Numbered from the stretch's first letter, positions 1 to 12,161 are shown. The stretch is DNA of 64,000 nucleotides from Coprinus comatus (GCA_034638255.1 JAWPGT010000031.1:186001-250000); one strand, 5' to 3'. Translations and numbers: made by a program. The notes: generated from the letters alone by a model not told the origin.

Positions 1-760
1 CAGGAGGAGGAGGAATAATAGATGGAGGTCCTAATTGAGATTGATGATGTTGTTGTTGTTGTTGGTGTGATGTTGGTGATGTTGTTGTTGGAGAGGAGGA
101 ACGTAATTCATTGGTTGTTGAATGTATTCTGTATAACCTTGGCCTTGACCTTGACCTTGACCTTGTTGAATATACGTTTGATGATATTGAGGTTGTTGAG
201 GTTGTTGTTGAGGTTGCTGATGTTGGTTGTTGTTGCGGTTGTGGCTGCTGATGCGGCTGTGGTTGATAACCGTAATATTGTTGAGGTTGATGTTGATGTT
301 GAGATTGAGATTGATCATAATATCCACCATTCCCATATCCACCTCCTCCTCCTCCTCCTCCTCCACCACCTTGTTGAGGTTGTCCTTGTCCCCTTGTCCT
401 TGTGAATATCCAGAATAATCATAACGTTGAACGGAGTTAGGAGCAGGAGCAGGAACAGGAACAGGAACAGGAACAGAAATATATTGTTGTTGTTGAACCT
501 GTTGACCTTGACCTTGAACCTGAATCTGCTGCGGCTGCTGCTGTTGTTGCAACTGTTGAGGCGGTTGGTTCTGATAATATCCATCGTAACCTTGTTGACC
601 TTGAACCTGTCCCTGACCCGGACCTTGTTGTTGTTGTTGTTGTTGCTGTTGTAGCTGCTGCGGTTTTCCATGTCCATGTCCAGATCCAGATCCAGACCCA
701 TTTCCTCCCCAATGAACATTCTGACCAGGTTGAATCGAATTTGGATTCGGTGGTGTAACG
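1..760 (-). other. Probable continuation of the velvet protein's Gln-rich tail, in shifting frames
   Basis: Immediately after the apparent stop at 761, the adjacent minus-strand frame reads NPNPNSANVTPPNPNS and then a Q/G/P-rich sequence of the same style. That frame is lost near 383, resumes in another frame as a poly-Gly/QSQSQHQHQ stretch, switches again near 225 and near 45, and runs off the window's left edge with QSQLGPPSII followed by prolines. Each switch is repaired by one base. Either the tail really extends at least 240 residues further and the sequence carries small indels, or the true gene ends at 761 and this is decayed repeat. The first reading fits the uniform composition better. 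Confidence 0.5.
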
Positions 761-2684
761 TTAGCTGAATTCGGATTCGGATTCGTTCGAGTTCGAGTTC
801 GAGTTTGGTAAGTTAGGATTAGGATTATACGTTACATTATTATAATGCGTCGTATATCCCGAATTTCCAATATATTGAGTACCTGGAGGAGGAGGTATAC
901 CTGACGAACCATGTGAATAACCATGTTGCTGCTGCTGGTTCTGGTGCTGCTGGTGCTGTTGGTGCTGATTCTGATGCTGATGCTGTTGTTGATGCTGTTG
1001 TTGGTGTTGAAGAGGAGGTGGCATAATCTGTTGATGTTGACTATACCCATGAAGAGGTTGAATTTGTTGCACATAAGGAGGAGGAGGAGGATGTCCTCCA
1101 CCATTATTATTCGAATGTTGATTTTGACTTTCATATGACGTTTGTTGATAACCACCACCTCTTCCATCATAAACAGAAGGACCACCCAAAACAACTCCAA
1201 TAGGAACAGTAACTCCCATAGCAACACCTCCAGGTACATTTTCTTGTGGTGGTGGTATATTCGTCGATGTTGGAGGTCCTTGTGGATGGGAATGAGATGG
1301 ATGTGGTGGTAGAGGCGGTGGTGGTGGTGCAGGTGCCCAACCTCCTCCCCCTCCCTGTTGTTGTTGTTGTTGTTGTTGGGGTAATGGTTGTTGTTGATAT
1401 TGTTGATATTGTAGAGGTGGAATCGAAGTATTTGAATTCGTGTTGGTATTCGAAGAATCCATATTGATACCACTCATCGAAAGATGATGATGACCCATAT
1501 TCAAACCACCACCGACATTCATATTCATCCCATTACCATACTCCTCTGTCCTACTTCTCTTTGGTTTACTACTACTCATTTCACCATCTCTTTCATCTTG
1601 ATGTTGCATAGATCCGGATCCAGAAGATGAAGAAGGACCAGCTGAATTATATGTTGGACCAGAAGGAATAGAAGGATATTGTTGTTGTTGTTGTGGAACT
1701 GGTATTGGATGATCTAAACCCATTGGACGTTTACGAACTCTTATATCCTTTCGTATTCGTATTTTGATACCTTGATCTGCCAATGAACATGAGAGTGGCG
1801 TAGATTCTAACGCAGAGGATGAATACATAGGAAGACGAGGTAGAGTACCACCGCTTACCTTCCATGCCAGGAAACTTTTTAGCGGTATAGACGTAAAAGG
1901 AAGCTGAATATATGGATTTGCAATGACGAACACTATTTCTGTAAGAGTTGTTAGTTTGCTTATCAAAAGATATATGGATAAGAAACATACCCAACAACCT
2001 CGAACAAACTGAGTTTAAGCCTGTAGCTGCCCTCTGTCCTGACACTTAAATCCGGAAAGACAAAAAAACCAGCATCTAAAAAGAAAAAGAAAAAAATAAT
2101 AATAATGAGGATGAGGTCATCGAAAACGTGTGTGAACACGAGTCAACACGTACCTTCATTATTATGTTGAGGATCCTTCAAGTGATACAAACTGGAAACG
2201 ACAGAACCAGTTGTACACCTCGTTCTACCATCCTTAAGCCAATGCAACTCTGTATCGTCATCAGGTTTAGCCAAGGAAGCAAACATAAAATAATAAGGAT
2301 TCTGGAGGTATGATTGAGCATATGCAGCTGGGTCTGATATTGGTTCGTGTGAAGGATAGTGATTTGTCGGTTGTGGCGGAGGAGTTGGAGGAGGAGTTGC
2401 GTTTGAATTTGAAGCTGAAGCTGATTCTGTTGGGTTTATCACTCGTAATTGAACAATTGGAGGTGGATCGATGGGTCTTCTGTCGGCTACCCACACAGTC
2501 AGTAATCAATTAGACTACAGAAAAGAGCCATACCTTTACCACCCACACCACACATCCGAGCCTGCTTTGGTTCCTGACGAACGACGAGCTCGTATATCCT
2601 AGAGGAGGACATAAGAGGAGTGGTAAACAACGATGAAGACATTACAAACAGACGGTCTCTGTCACTCATTGCAATTCCTGACAT
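761..2684 (-). CDS. Velvet-domain transcriptional regulator (VosA/VelB type) with Gln/Pro-rich tail
   Basis: Fungal velvet proteins are NF-kB-like DNA-binding regulators that couple development, light response and secondary metabolism. Five exons join in phase: 2684-2534, 2486-2154, 2075-1991, 1938-1859 and 1806-761 (564 codons). The velvet domain starts near residue 30 with YELVVRQEPKQARMCG, then DRRPIDPPPIVQLRV. It continues with NPYYFMFASL, VVSSLYHLKD, GFFVFPDLSVRTEGSYRLKL and KKFPGMEESTPLS, and ends in ADQGIKIRIRK near residue 245. PPPIVQLRV favours VosA, while MCG-G-K-DRRPI and DLSVRTEGS recall VelB, so I leave the subtype open. The remaining ~320 residues are low complexity (Q, P, G, H, N), as in trans-activation or disordered tails. 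The start is the first ATG in a frame leading straight into the domain. The stop at 761 falls in a hexanucleotide repeat and may be artificial, because the neighbouring frame continues the same composition to the window edge. Confidence 0.9.
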
Positions 2685-4250
2685 TTTCTATGGCTGGGAC
2701 GGACGCAGAGGACAAAGTGAGTAAACTTCCCATTCCCTCGGTTCCCTCGCTCTCACCCAAATCAATCGTTGTCACATTCCCTTATTAGGACGTCCCTATC
2801 CCACATTTCTCTCAATAACTCTCTCCACTCCCAGATTTCGATCTAACATCTAACATCTATCATCGATGTATTTTCACCCAACGTTCACAGTTACATCCCT
2901 TGCTGTAATAAACAATTGTGTAGGAGACACATTACATACAACCTCGTGGTCATAAGCTTAAATACACGATGCAAAGACGGCCAACTCGATCTACTTATAA
3001 CCTTACCAACACATGACCAACAAAACAAGTTATGTTTTTTTTTTTCTCAAATTCTTTCATCGCACCGTTATACTGGGATGATGACGATGTCATTATAGGT
3101 CTAGACTCTTAGATCTAAACCCAAATTCCCAAAACCCAAAACCAAACCCAAACCCAAAAACCTGAATCCAAAACCTAATTAACCTCAATTATTATATTAG
3201 ATTAAAAATATCGGAAAAAAACCTTGGCATAAAACGCCACATTGACACAACAACAGACTTGCTACACCTAAAACTAACAATAATACACAAAATAAACCAA
3301 TAAACAAAGTTCGAACCAAAAAAAAACCGTTCTAACACTCAAAAAGACCTAATCAACCGATCTAACGGACCGATAGCATTATCACTTTCACCCCAAGGTC
3401 CTAAAAACCCTCTCTCCCCCCAAACTTCGAACTAAGGCCCGGGAGGGCCGGGACACCGCACCGACAGAACTTTAATAGGATCTTAAACCTTCCCAACACC
3501 TCGAGGATGGATGTTAAACTTTATTTATAGAGAATTCTGAATTCTATGGGATTCCATACCATTCGAGTGTTAATGATAACTCTACATATCGATTTTAAGT
3601 ATTTTAGTTATGTGATATGTTGGTACTAGGACTTTATAGTATTGTATGTGTTCATATCTATTAGGTATCCAGTGTTTTCTCGTTATTGTCAGTTATAGAC
3701 GAGCTTCCTATAACTTATACCTTTGTACGTACTACATAATACATACAGAGCCATGAGCGACAAAAAAACAATGAAACTTCAGCTCTTCAATTTTAATTAT
3801 ACCTATCGTATACTCAATCCCAAAAAAAGACATTGACAAAAAAACGACGTACCACGAGTGAGTCGACCGACAGGCTCAAAGTCTCTAGAGCATTCTTATT
3901 ATTTTTGTGATTTCTACTCAACATTACCTAGACCTAGAACTCTGAATACACACACGACACAAAATTCAGTTGTAGCCTATACCTCAAAAAACCAAGACAC
4001 CTAATATTTCACACTTCAAACCTCAGACTTCAGACTTCACCTACTCAAAACATAAACATAAAAACCATTAAAAACCACATAATCATTAACATATAGAAAA
4101 GAAAAGTAAAAAAAAAAAAAAGCTAAAGACCAACACATCTACAACAACTCTCAAAACCTCGTACCACCCCAAAACCTGAAAAGTTCAAACAACTAAAAAA
4201 TTAGAATCCACAACTTCTCTTCAACCTCTTTTTTCCTTTCTCCAAACCTC

Positions 4251-4314
4251 CCTTCTCCCTTCTCCCTTCTCCCTTCTCCCTTCTCCCTTCTCCCTTCTCC
4301 CTTTTCTCCCTTCT
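4251..4314. repeat. Heptanucleotide microsatellite (TCTCCCT)n
   Basis: About seven head-to-tail copies of a 7-nt pyrimidine unit, TCTCCCT, are visible, with one imperfect copy at the right end. They lie just downstream of the NEO1 stop codon, probably in its 3' untranslated region. The minus-strand ORF across them is a repeat artefact. Confidence 0.8.
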
Positions 4315-4373
4315 CTCACATCCTAATACCCACTTCCTTTTTTCCAATACCCAACAACCCCCCAATCCAAACC

Positions 4374-4403
4374 ACAACACCCAACACCCAACACCCAACA
4401 CGC
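4374..4403. repeat. Heptanucleotide microsatellite (CAACACC)n
   Basis: About four copies of CAACACC stand in tandem 13 bases beyond the NEO1 stop codon. The unit length is the same as that of the neighbouring TCTCCCT repeat but the sequence differs. Confidence 0.7.
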
Positions 4404-4415
4404 CCAACTTACAAC

Positions 4416-7400
4416 CTATAACAACTTACTAGAAGCAGAAGGACTCAACCTCCTACTAACAGCTTTAATAATACCCAAAGGTAAAGCACTTATAGCCACT
4501 ATAACTCCTGTTTTCCAAGCGAATGGTATAGTGACTACAAATGATAAATCTATTTTCGGTTTCGGAGGGGTGAAGAGATGTCAGATTGTAATTATTTAAA
4601 AAAATAAAGGAAGGAAGGAAGGGAAGGGGGACGTACCGAAATATTCTGGTAAGAACGCGATACTTATAATATATATCGCAAGTGTTGCAATTTCTGAAAT
4701 GACCATATACAAGTGCCTATCAATATAAAATAAAACAATACAATGAGTTCTCTGAGTAAGAGCAAGAGTAAGAGCAAGAGGAAAAAGAGAATAAAACATA
4801 CCAAGTAGTTATTTCCAAAGCAACCATAATCAACTCATTCAAAATCAAAGCTGAAAATGAAATCGACACAATATGTAGAAATTCATTTTCGAATAACACA
4901 AGTGACATGATCATTATACTTGATCCTTGATATAAGCTTATCATAAGCCACATGAAGAATGTCTTGTACGACAACGCTCGACCCTACATTAAGTTAATTT
5001 TTAATTTACAAAATCACAAAAAAAAAAAAAAAAATCAACTCACCTTAGTCAACTCCTTATACAACTCAGGATACAATAACGCCAAATGTTCATTAACATC
5101 TCTATCAAGCACCAACGAAAAAACTGGAGCCATAGTATAAATCGTAGCATACCCAGCCATCAACCAACCTTGATAAAGTGCAATTGGAGCAAAATAAAAT
5201 ATTGCGAAAAAACGGCTTGCATAATTGATATAATCAATCCTCTATGAATAACAAATTGTGCCAATTTTGCTGAACGTCGATAGGAATTACGTCCATGCCA
5301 TAAGAGGAGTTTTGTTAGATGACTGAATTGAGTTACTGAGAAATCGGCTGCTAGTGATGCTTGTTTTCCTTCTTTACCGACTATACCGACGCCTAATTAA
5401 AATGAGATTTGGGTTAGTATTTACTTATCGGGTGTGTGTAAGGAATTGAAACGTACCAACATCGGCTGCTTGAATCATGCTTACATCGTTACCACCATCA
5501 CCAATACAACATACACGTTTCTTTGTATATTTTCGTATTAGTCTCGCAACATCAGCTTTTTGAGTAGGTGAACATCGGCAAGCAACTACAGCTGATAACT
5601 TTGTTGCGATTTCGATAAATTCATCTTGGAATAGTGTTAAACAGAGTTGTAATGATTCTCCATCGATTACTAGACATGAATCTAGTTTCGATTGTAAGAA
5701 TTCTAGTTGATCTCGAACTTGTTCAGCAGTTTTTACTGGGTTATACAATAAAAAAACCGTCAGCCCAAACTTTCTCAAAGAAAAAGAAGAAAAAGGTGCA
5801 TACGCTTTGCAACTTCATGAATATACTGATTCCTAGCCACCAATTTCGTTGAAATCGCAATACACCTAGCAGTTTCAACTTTATCCCCAGTCAACATCCA
5901 AATCTTAATCCCCGCATTCCTAAGTAATTCCAATGTACTCTTCACATCATCCTGTAACTTATCTTCCACACCCGTCAACCCTAACAATTCCAAATCATGT
6001 TCCAAAAACTCTTCAACAACACTACTCATCGCTTCATTCCTTCCTTCCAATTTAACACTTGCCTCATGATACTTTTCCGAATACTCTTTATATAAAACCC
6101 CACTTAATCTTTTTCTAGCCATAACCAAAGTTCTCAATCCCTCTCTTGCCATATTTGATGTTTCTTCTTCCAGCCAATCATTCCGTTGAACGATTTTAGA
6201 CATTACTACATCTGCTCCTTTTTGAAGAAACAAAAGTTCTCCTGTTTGAGATTCACGTACTACTATACCCATACGTTTGGATTCGGATGTGAATGGGAAG
6301 ATGTCAAGGATTTCGTAGGTTATTCGATTACCAGTTGGTGTTTGAAGTTCAATTTTTGTTCGATCACGGAATACTAAAGTGAGACCAACGGATGATGTCC
6401 ATGTTACAATTGCAACTTCGTCTGGAGATGAAGCTTGATAGGTTACTGAACCATCGTCATTTGTTACTGGTGTCACCTAATTTCGTTTGTTTAATTAATT
6501 TCATTTCTTTTGAAAAAATATGTAAGAATTACTCACGTTATGACAAAGTGCTAAACTCAAAACTACATCTTTCACTCTTGATGACATATCTCTACGACCA
6601 CGAGAAGCTAATTGAATTCCAGTTGATAGAGATCCTTGATGTTGGTGACCTGATAAGAACAAGTTTTAGTCTTTATGCTAAACAAGAAATTTAAAATATT
6701 ACTTTGTTCAGAAGCACCAAAAGCCAATGCTAATTGATGTGCAACTTCGTCCATAGAATCCGTACCATAGGACATAGTACCCATATGTAATTTACGCATC
6801 TCCATCTCTGTGACGCAACATAACAACATTAGTAAAAAGAGAAAAAGTAATAATAAAATGTGTTTATGAACTTACCGTTCTGTGTCAATGTACCAGTCTT
6901 ATCACTCAATAGATACGTTATACGACCCAACTCTTCTGGAAGTGTACTAGTTCGAACAATCGTATTCGGGATTTCAGGATCGTTCATAATTTCATGAGCA
7001 TAAAGTGTCTTGCCCATATCCAAATTAACTCGCAAACTATATAAACAAAGTACATGAATGTTAACATCTATTTTTCAATATGATAAACTTACCTGATGGG
7101 AATAATCGAAGAGAACAGGATTAGGAATCGGAGGACGTAGACATACCACTGTCCTCTAAAACCATTCAGCGCAACAAGAATGAGCGCCAATGCAAAAGTG
7201 ACAGTACAAAGGATCTTCATGAAAGGATTAGGACAGATATTAATTTAGTCACTACAACGCACCTTAGCAAGTCTATTAATCTCCATGTCCAACAACCCAA
7301 CCTTAGTCTCTGGATGACTCGTATTCATCACAGCCCGAGTTTCAGAACCTGTGTAGATAACGAAACCGACAGCAGACCCAGCAGCAAGGACAGTATTTGA

Positions 7401-8727
7401 CCATAACACATTTTCGGCTGTAAGTGGTAAGACTGATGGAGGTAAAGAACGTAGAGGTACACCATCTCTTTCGTTGAAGGTAGGGAGGGGTTTATTCAAA
7501 GTGAATGTCCCGATGAAAGTATGTATATCTTTAATGGGAGCATCGGCTATTCACGGTGATCAGGAATAGAACTAGGAGTATCGAGATTGATAGGGATTCA
7601 CCGTAGATTTCTGCATCGAGTTTCACTAAATCTGCCTGTTGGAGTTTTTGTGTTTCAGGAAGGGCTACACGTAATTTCCAATCCGTCTCTCCATCAAGTT
7701 GGTCTGTTCGAATGAAGCATGTCCCCGTCGAATCTGACGTATATAGGAGTACCATATCCGCTGGGACGCGTTGATTCTTTTCCAGATGGACGAGATCCCC
7801 GACCCGAATAGATGACGAAGGAACAGACTTAGTGTTTACGTGTTGATTAAGATAATCTTCTTCTGGTGACGATTCATCGTTGGTTGGTTGTGGTTGTTGA
7901 AGGATGAGGTAACGTTGTGAGTTAGCCTCCTTGTCCCGTATGTGTCGTTTGTAGTCATCATATGCTTCCTTTCCCATCGTTACGCACACCACAAATGCAA
8001 GAGGTGCAATATACGTGGTAATAAAACCTGATAGGTGTTAAAAGGGTCATGAACAGGAACAAAACAAACTATACACACCTATCTTAAGCGCAGGAATAAA
8101 TTGCGATAGGGCAACCAGAAGGAAATATAGATTGAAGAAGAATTTGAACTGCTCATAGAATACGATAGGGAAGAATGTAAAGACATTGAATTTCTGGTTT
8201 CGAACAATATTTGGAGGGAAGCGAGATTGTAGTTTTTCTATAACGAATTCAGTACAGTCGTAACCAACACCTATCCAAAAAATCCCTAACCTGGTGGATT
8301 GAAAGGAATTGTGCGGGATTTATCTTTTGCAGATGAAGCAGTACTTCGTATTGAAGGTGCTGCAGAACGTCGCTATGTAATTATATCATGAGCAACTGAT
8401 AGATACATGAGATAGACAAACTCACCTTTGTAGGAGTCACTTCTGGTTCTCCATTTTCCGAGCCCTCGTCACTACCACCATAGCTTCCCCCTAACAATCT
8501 CTCCTCCTCCTCTGGATCATCGCATATCTGTCCGTCCGCTTTGACTTTGTAGTCCTACGAGCCGCCGTATTGCTTGTAACTGCAACCTTCGTCGTCACGC
8601 CAGTGATCGGCATATTAGGGGTTTTATCCGAGTTGTTGTATTCACCTGCTCCAGGGCTATCAGAGAGTGGAATATAGTCTTCCCGGCCTTTATTTCGTCG
8701 TAGGGAGCGTAAGGGAATATCCGACAT
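4416..8727 (-). CDS. NEO1: P4-type phospholipid flippase, Neo1/ATP9A family
   Basis: This P-type ATPase flips phospholipids toward the cytosolic leaflet of Golgi and endosomal membranes; in yeast Neo1 is essential and independent of Cdc50. Many exons can be joined. Seen in order are an acidic N-terminus, the actuator motif [11 protein letters not shown] (about 7690), the phosphorylation motif [11 protein letters not shown] (about 6900), the nucleotide-binding [25 protein letters not shown] (about 5890) and the hinge [16 protein letters not shown] (about 5490). The C-terminal membrane segments follow, and the protein ends SPSASSKLL at 4416. The Neo1 affinity rests on the TGDK-ETA...[12 protein letters not shown] stretch and the short termini. 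The frame breaks at the poly-A run 5207-5212 (one T too few in the coding sense) and once near 8520-8560. Both are repaired by one added base, so I treat the gene as intact but mis-sequenced. Confidence 0.93.
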
Positions 8728-9095
8728 GTACCTACACGGCAGGTAAGATTCTTGGGTATCTGTGTACTTGTAGAGTTGTTATAAGCAATGTATAGTTGAA
8801 TGCTGCTATAGTTGCAGCATGCAGCACAAGCTGCGCAATGTGGGGATCAGTTGGAGGGCCTGACATCGGCAATGCATAGGTTGAACGCATTGTTTGTATC
8901 TGTTATTTTCGGAGCTTCTTGTGCTGTCGTTCCGCTCTCAGACTTCCGTTGAATATGAATGTTTCTCCACGTGGGCGACACCTTACATCATAGGTCGGTT
9001 ACTTATAGACTTGTCCACTATTGACTCTACATAGGCGATACATAGGTATGTACTAAATGGCTAATGAAGCGTCATACATGCAAATAATCAGGCAA
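8728..9095. other. NEO1 upstream region
   Basis: These 368 bases lie between the stop of the acetyltransferase gene and the start of NEO1, both on the minus strand. They must hold the NEO1 promoter. I see no coding stretch and no clear TATA element. Confidence 0.5.
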
Positions 9096-10129
9096 TCACG
9101 ATGATTCTGATCCTACCTTTACCATAACGAAGACTGGCACTCCAACAGCACTCTCTCCTCCCGCCCTTAATCCTTGATCATTACACTTTCCTTTTCCCAA
9201 AGATATGTCTTCGCATATCTAAAGATGAGGGACGTCAACAATGAATTGATAAAACATACAGCTCTTGCAGAGAGTTTTACCTCAAATCCGAGATGTTTGT
9301 ATTGGTCTCGCGATTTACGTGTCGTGGCTTCTAGTACGAACGTAGCTCCAGGTGCGTGTTCATACGCCTCTTGAATCAATTTTGTCACATAACCTTATCA
9401 CATTTAGTCAGACCTCCAATCCCCTCTGTAGAAAAAAAAAAAGACTATAACTTACTTCGACCTTGACGCTCTGGTGTAATAGCAACTTGTTGCAAATACC
9501 ACGAAGATTCAGCAGAACCTTTCAGTTTATTCTTCCGAAATGTCTCCTTGTCAGCTTTTTCACATAAATCCATATATTCCACACCACAACGCTACACCAT
9601 ACTTGTCAGTCGATCCTGACCCGTATTTCGAATGTTATAATAATTACTCACCAACAACCCAGTCAAACCCCACTTAAATATGACCCCCGGAGCCCCAGCT
9701 TTGATTAAGTGCATAATCCTCCATAATGCTATTCGCTTTTTCGGAGGTAACCAATACGCAGCACCAACTACGCGTTCTTTCATTGTTGCTTTTGACGCGT
9801 TTTCATCATTTGTGTTTGGTTCAGGTTGATCATGTTCCACAATAACCATAATTCGACCACCAAGTCCTTTAGTAGCGTTGTATATGAAAGAGTTCCATTT
9901 AGCCACATTCTTCCTCTCTTGCGTTGGCTTGTCTGCAGGAATTAACTGTTGATTTATATGAGTAGGAAAAACACTGGACCCAAGACAAGTACTTAACACA
10001 TACCTCTTTTAAATTCGCGAAATAATTAAAAACGGGGTCATGTAGGAAAGCTTTCGTGAACACTTCAACAATTTGTTCATCATCATCTTTCGTAGCAGGT
10101 CGAATCAATACTTGAGGTTGAGCCGCCAT
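9096..10129 (-). CDS. GNAT-family N-acetyltransferase
   Basis: GNAT enzymes transfer acetyl from acetyl-CoA to an amine. The protein starts MAAQPQVLIRPATKDDDEQI, a classic beta1-alpha1 opening (IRPAT-D). Exons then give VVGAAYWLPP (beta4 region) and the acetyl-CoA loop YLQQVAITPERQGRGYVTKL, a version of the R/Q-x-x-G-x-G/A motif split by an intron near 9390-9455. After TFVLEATTRKSRDQYKHLGF a last intron leads to EICEDISLGKGK and GVPVFVMVKVG, ending at 9096. This layout matches the widespread fungal GNAT proteins whose substrate is unknown. No further frame problem is visible. The start is the only ATG directly before the conserved opening. The substrate cannot be inferred from sequence. Confidence 0.85.
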
Positions 10130-10544
10130 TGTCTGAAAACCTATAAACCAGTGTTACACCCAAAAAGGCGGAAGTTTATGAAGACGGGTGTGGTATGTGT
10201 AAAAAATCAAGTGACACTTTAAATCATTTGAGAAGGTCCCATTGTGAGCTGATTGTGAGAAACAATGCTGCACTTATTTCAAATTTCTAAATTTGGTGTG
10301 CCCTTGATCCGTTACTTTGTAATCACCCAAAGCGTTAGAGAAAAATTGAAAAAGTCATCCGATACTCTAACACATAATATAACAAAATATATCTACAACA
10401 CTAACACAATACCAAAAATTGCAAGTACATATAAAACAAAAATATATCACTGGGGATGACGAGTGACATCTTTCTGTATATTATAAGTCAGTAAAACTGA
10501 AATCAAGAGTCAATGATTAAACTTACAACTTCAAACTAAAACCC
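10130..10544. other. Spacer between acetyltransferase and small-protein genes
   Basis: These 415 A+T-rich bases form the upstream region of the acetyltransferase gene. A plus-strand ORF inside has no recognisable content and no exon neighbours. Nothing else is seen. Confidence 0.5.
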
Positions 10545-10984
10545 TCAGTTATTCCTCCGAGACATTTTCTTTGGACTCGGGGAGGGAATATTCCCATTAA
10601 ACCCATATGTACTAGCCAAATCGCCAACAGCAGCTTCAAAATTCTTCGACGATTGCGTTTGCCAATAAGCTGTCATGGATTGTTGCGAATATTGAGCGGT
10701 AGCATTACCACTGGTACTGGCACTGGCACTGGGGTTTGAAGTTGAAGTTGAAGAAGTCGAGGTTGGAACCTGAGCTTGAGCTTCTGTGCGTTGTTGTGGA
10801 GATTGTGATGAAGGAACAATGGGTGTAGAAACTGGAACAGTTCCTCCAAACCCGAAAGACGATGACAATTGCCCGAAAGCTTGTTCGTAGTTCTTCGTCG
10901 TGTCGTGGTGTTAGACTTGGATGATGAGCCTTTGGTAGGTACCAAAGTTGCAGTCGAGGAGTTGGAAGACGAAGTAAAGTTCAT
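10545..10984 (-). CDS. Small Ser/Thr-rich fungal protein with two KN(Y/F)E...GF-G repeats
   Basis: I do not know its function. The reading begins MNFTSSSNSSTATLVPTKGS at 10984. Near 10893 the frame must shift by one base to continue as KNYEQAFGQLSSSFGFGG. The second frame then runs without a stop to SPSPKKMSRRNN at 10545. A second copy, KNFEAAVGDLASTYGFNG, lies near the C-terminus (about 10597-10652), so the protein consists of two ~18-residue repeats joined by a Ser/Thr/Gln-rich linker (total about 145 residues). The shift point has no usable intron (24 nt at most), so a lost base is the simplest explanation. The start could also be the internal ATG at 10868, but that would discard most of the first repeat. 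It probably has a cytoplasmic or nuclear disordered protein fate; no signal peptide or membrane segment is seen. Confidence 0.6.
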
Positions 10985-11078
10985 TGTCAGAGAATGATGG
11001 TTTCTGTGGGTGTAGGAAAGGGTGAGATATTGTACTTTGCTGTGATAATCAGATTGCTAAATCTACTGCGTTTTATAG

Positions 11079-11805
11079 ACCGCAAAACCCGTTGATCCTG
11101 CCTTTTCAGTCCCAATCTTTACGTGGCTGTGGGTTTGCACCACATGGACTATGATACTAACTGAGTCATTAGCAAAGTTATCAATACTTCAAGCTTCAAT
11201 TATAACTGATCGCAGCCCTCAAACACCTGACATTCGACATTTCAGAGTCATAGAGAAGTTCTCGAATGCCCATATGTGAATCTTCAGCTACTGGAAACGG
11301 TAAGTGCATACAGTGTTATATGCCAATAATATATGTATAATCCAAATACAAGTTACTCTTACGAGTATCTGGACCATGGTTCAATTCAAAACCATTAAAG
11401 TGCCCTCTTCTTATGTGATTACAAGGTGAGAGATTCGGTAGCGCCAACCAGTAAGATTTAAATACACTAATATCTATATCCGAGGCTCAAGGAGTTATTA
11501 TTAGCAGAATCCACATATGCGAAAAAAAAGGCAAATGTTTCTCATCATCCGAAACAGATGGATCACATTTAACAACATTTTGGAACAACAGCATCTCAAG
11601 CCGACTTTCAACCGCTCTTGTCGCATATCGTTGCCATACAGAATTCACAGACTGTGTCTATTTCAACGGTGAGTATCATGATGTATTGGAGAGGGCATTG
11701 ATAGGGTAATACCGCATGTTGTATCGCCATGCTTTTGCTATAGACAATGAAGTTGATCTCTTACTACAACCCCCGCAATTAATCATTATGCATCATAAAT
11801 CTTAA
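11079..11805 (+). pseudogene. Unrecognised four-exon gene interrupted by one in-frame TGA
   Basis: Four plus-strand segments join with matching phase and good splice signals: 11079-11299 (donor GTAAGT), 11366-11425 (GTGAGA), 11505-11668 (GTGAGT) and 11744-11805 (stop). The conceptual product of 168 residues contains a hydrophobic opening (PIFTWLWVCTTWTMILTESL), then SPQTPDIRHFRVIEKF, VQFKTIKVPSSYVITR, LTTFWNNSISSRLSTALVAY and a C-terminal DNEVDLLLQPPQLI. A single TGA at 11277-11279 breaks the first exon, and no start codon is obvious because the frame opens right after a stop at 11076. The consistent phases make coding origin likely. The single stop and the missing 5' end suggest a pseudogene or a base error. 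I recognise no family. Confidence 0.5.
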
Positions 11806-12161
11806 AATCATACAAAAAAAGGGGAGTATGTACGCTTTCGCATAATCGAACGAATTATACAAAAAGTGAAATAACCACCATGTGTGACGTAGTAGTTGCA
11901 ATACGACAGTTATAACTTACACTCATAATTGTCCGCCGTGTGAGGTTGAATGTTAAATGCGATGCTGAGGAAGCTCTCATGAGTCATCGCTGTCGCATTC
12001 GATGTATTCATGTTTTCAGACCTCAGGCATCCATACTCAGGTGCCAAAAATACAGTACTTTGTCACGGCCTCTGTAGCTAGACAACTTTTTTCAGGCAAT
12101 GGTGATGGTTTGGATAAGTTAGCTCCCATTCGAATCCACGCTTCTAATTCATCTTTTAGTT
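11806..12161. other. Spacer with no recognised content
   Basis: About 356 bases lie between two plus-strand gene relics. I see no exon-like stretch and no repeat. Confidence 0.4.

Larger units (their letters stand above)
2685..4415. other. Intergenic region between NEO1 and the velvet gene
   Basis: This is 1.7 kb of A+T-rich DNA upstream of the velvet gene and downstream of NEO1. I see no coding stretch. The 3110-3420 part is poor in G and rich in AAACCCAAA-like runs. Two short tandem repeats near the NEO1 end are listed separately. The first ~200 bases next to 2684 should hold the velvet promoter; they are pyrimidine-rich without a clear TATA box. Confidence 0.6.

Noticed and set aside
4251..4314. 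Regular repeats that could suggest a CRISPR array
   Set aside because: Units are 7 nt, contiguous and without spacers, in a eukaryotic genome.
4201..4407. Minus-strand ORF of 68 codons
   Set aside because: It is a translation of the TCTCCCT and CAACACC repeats downstream of NEO1.
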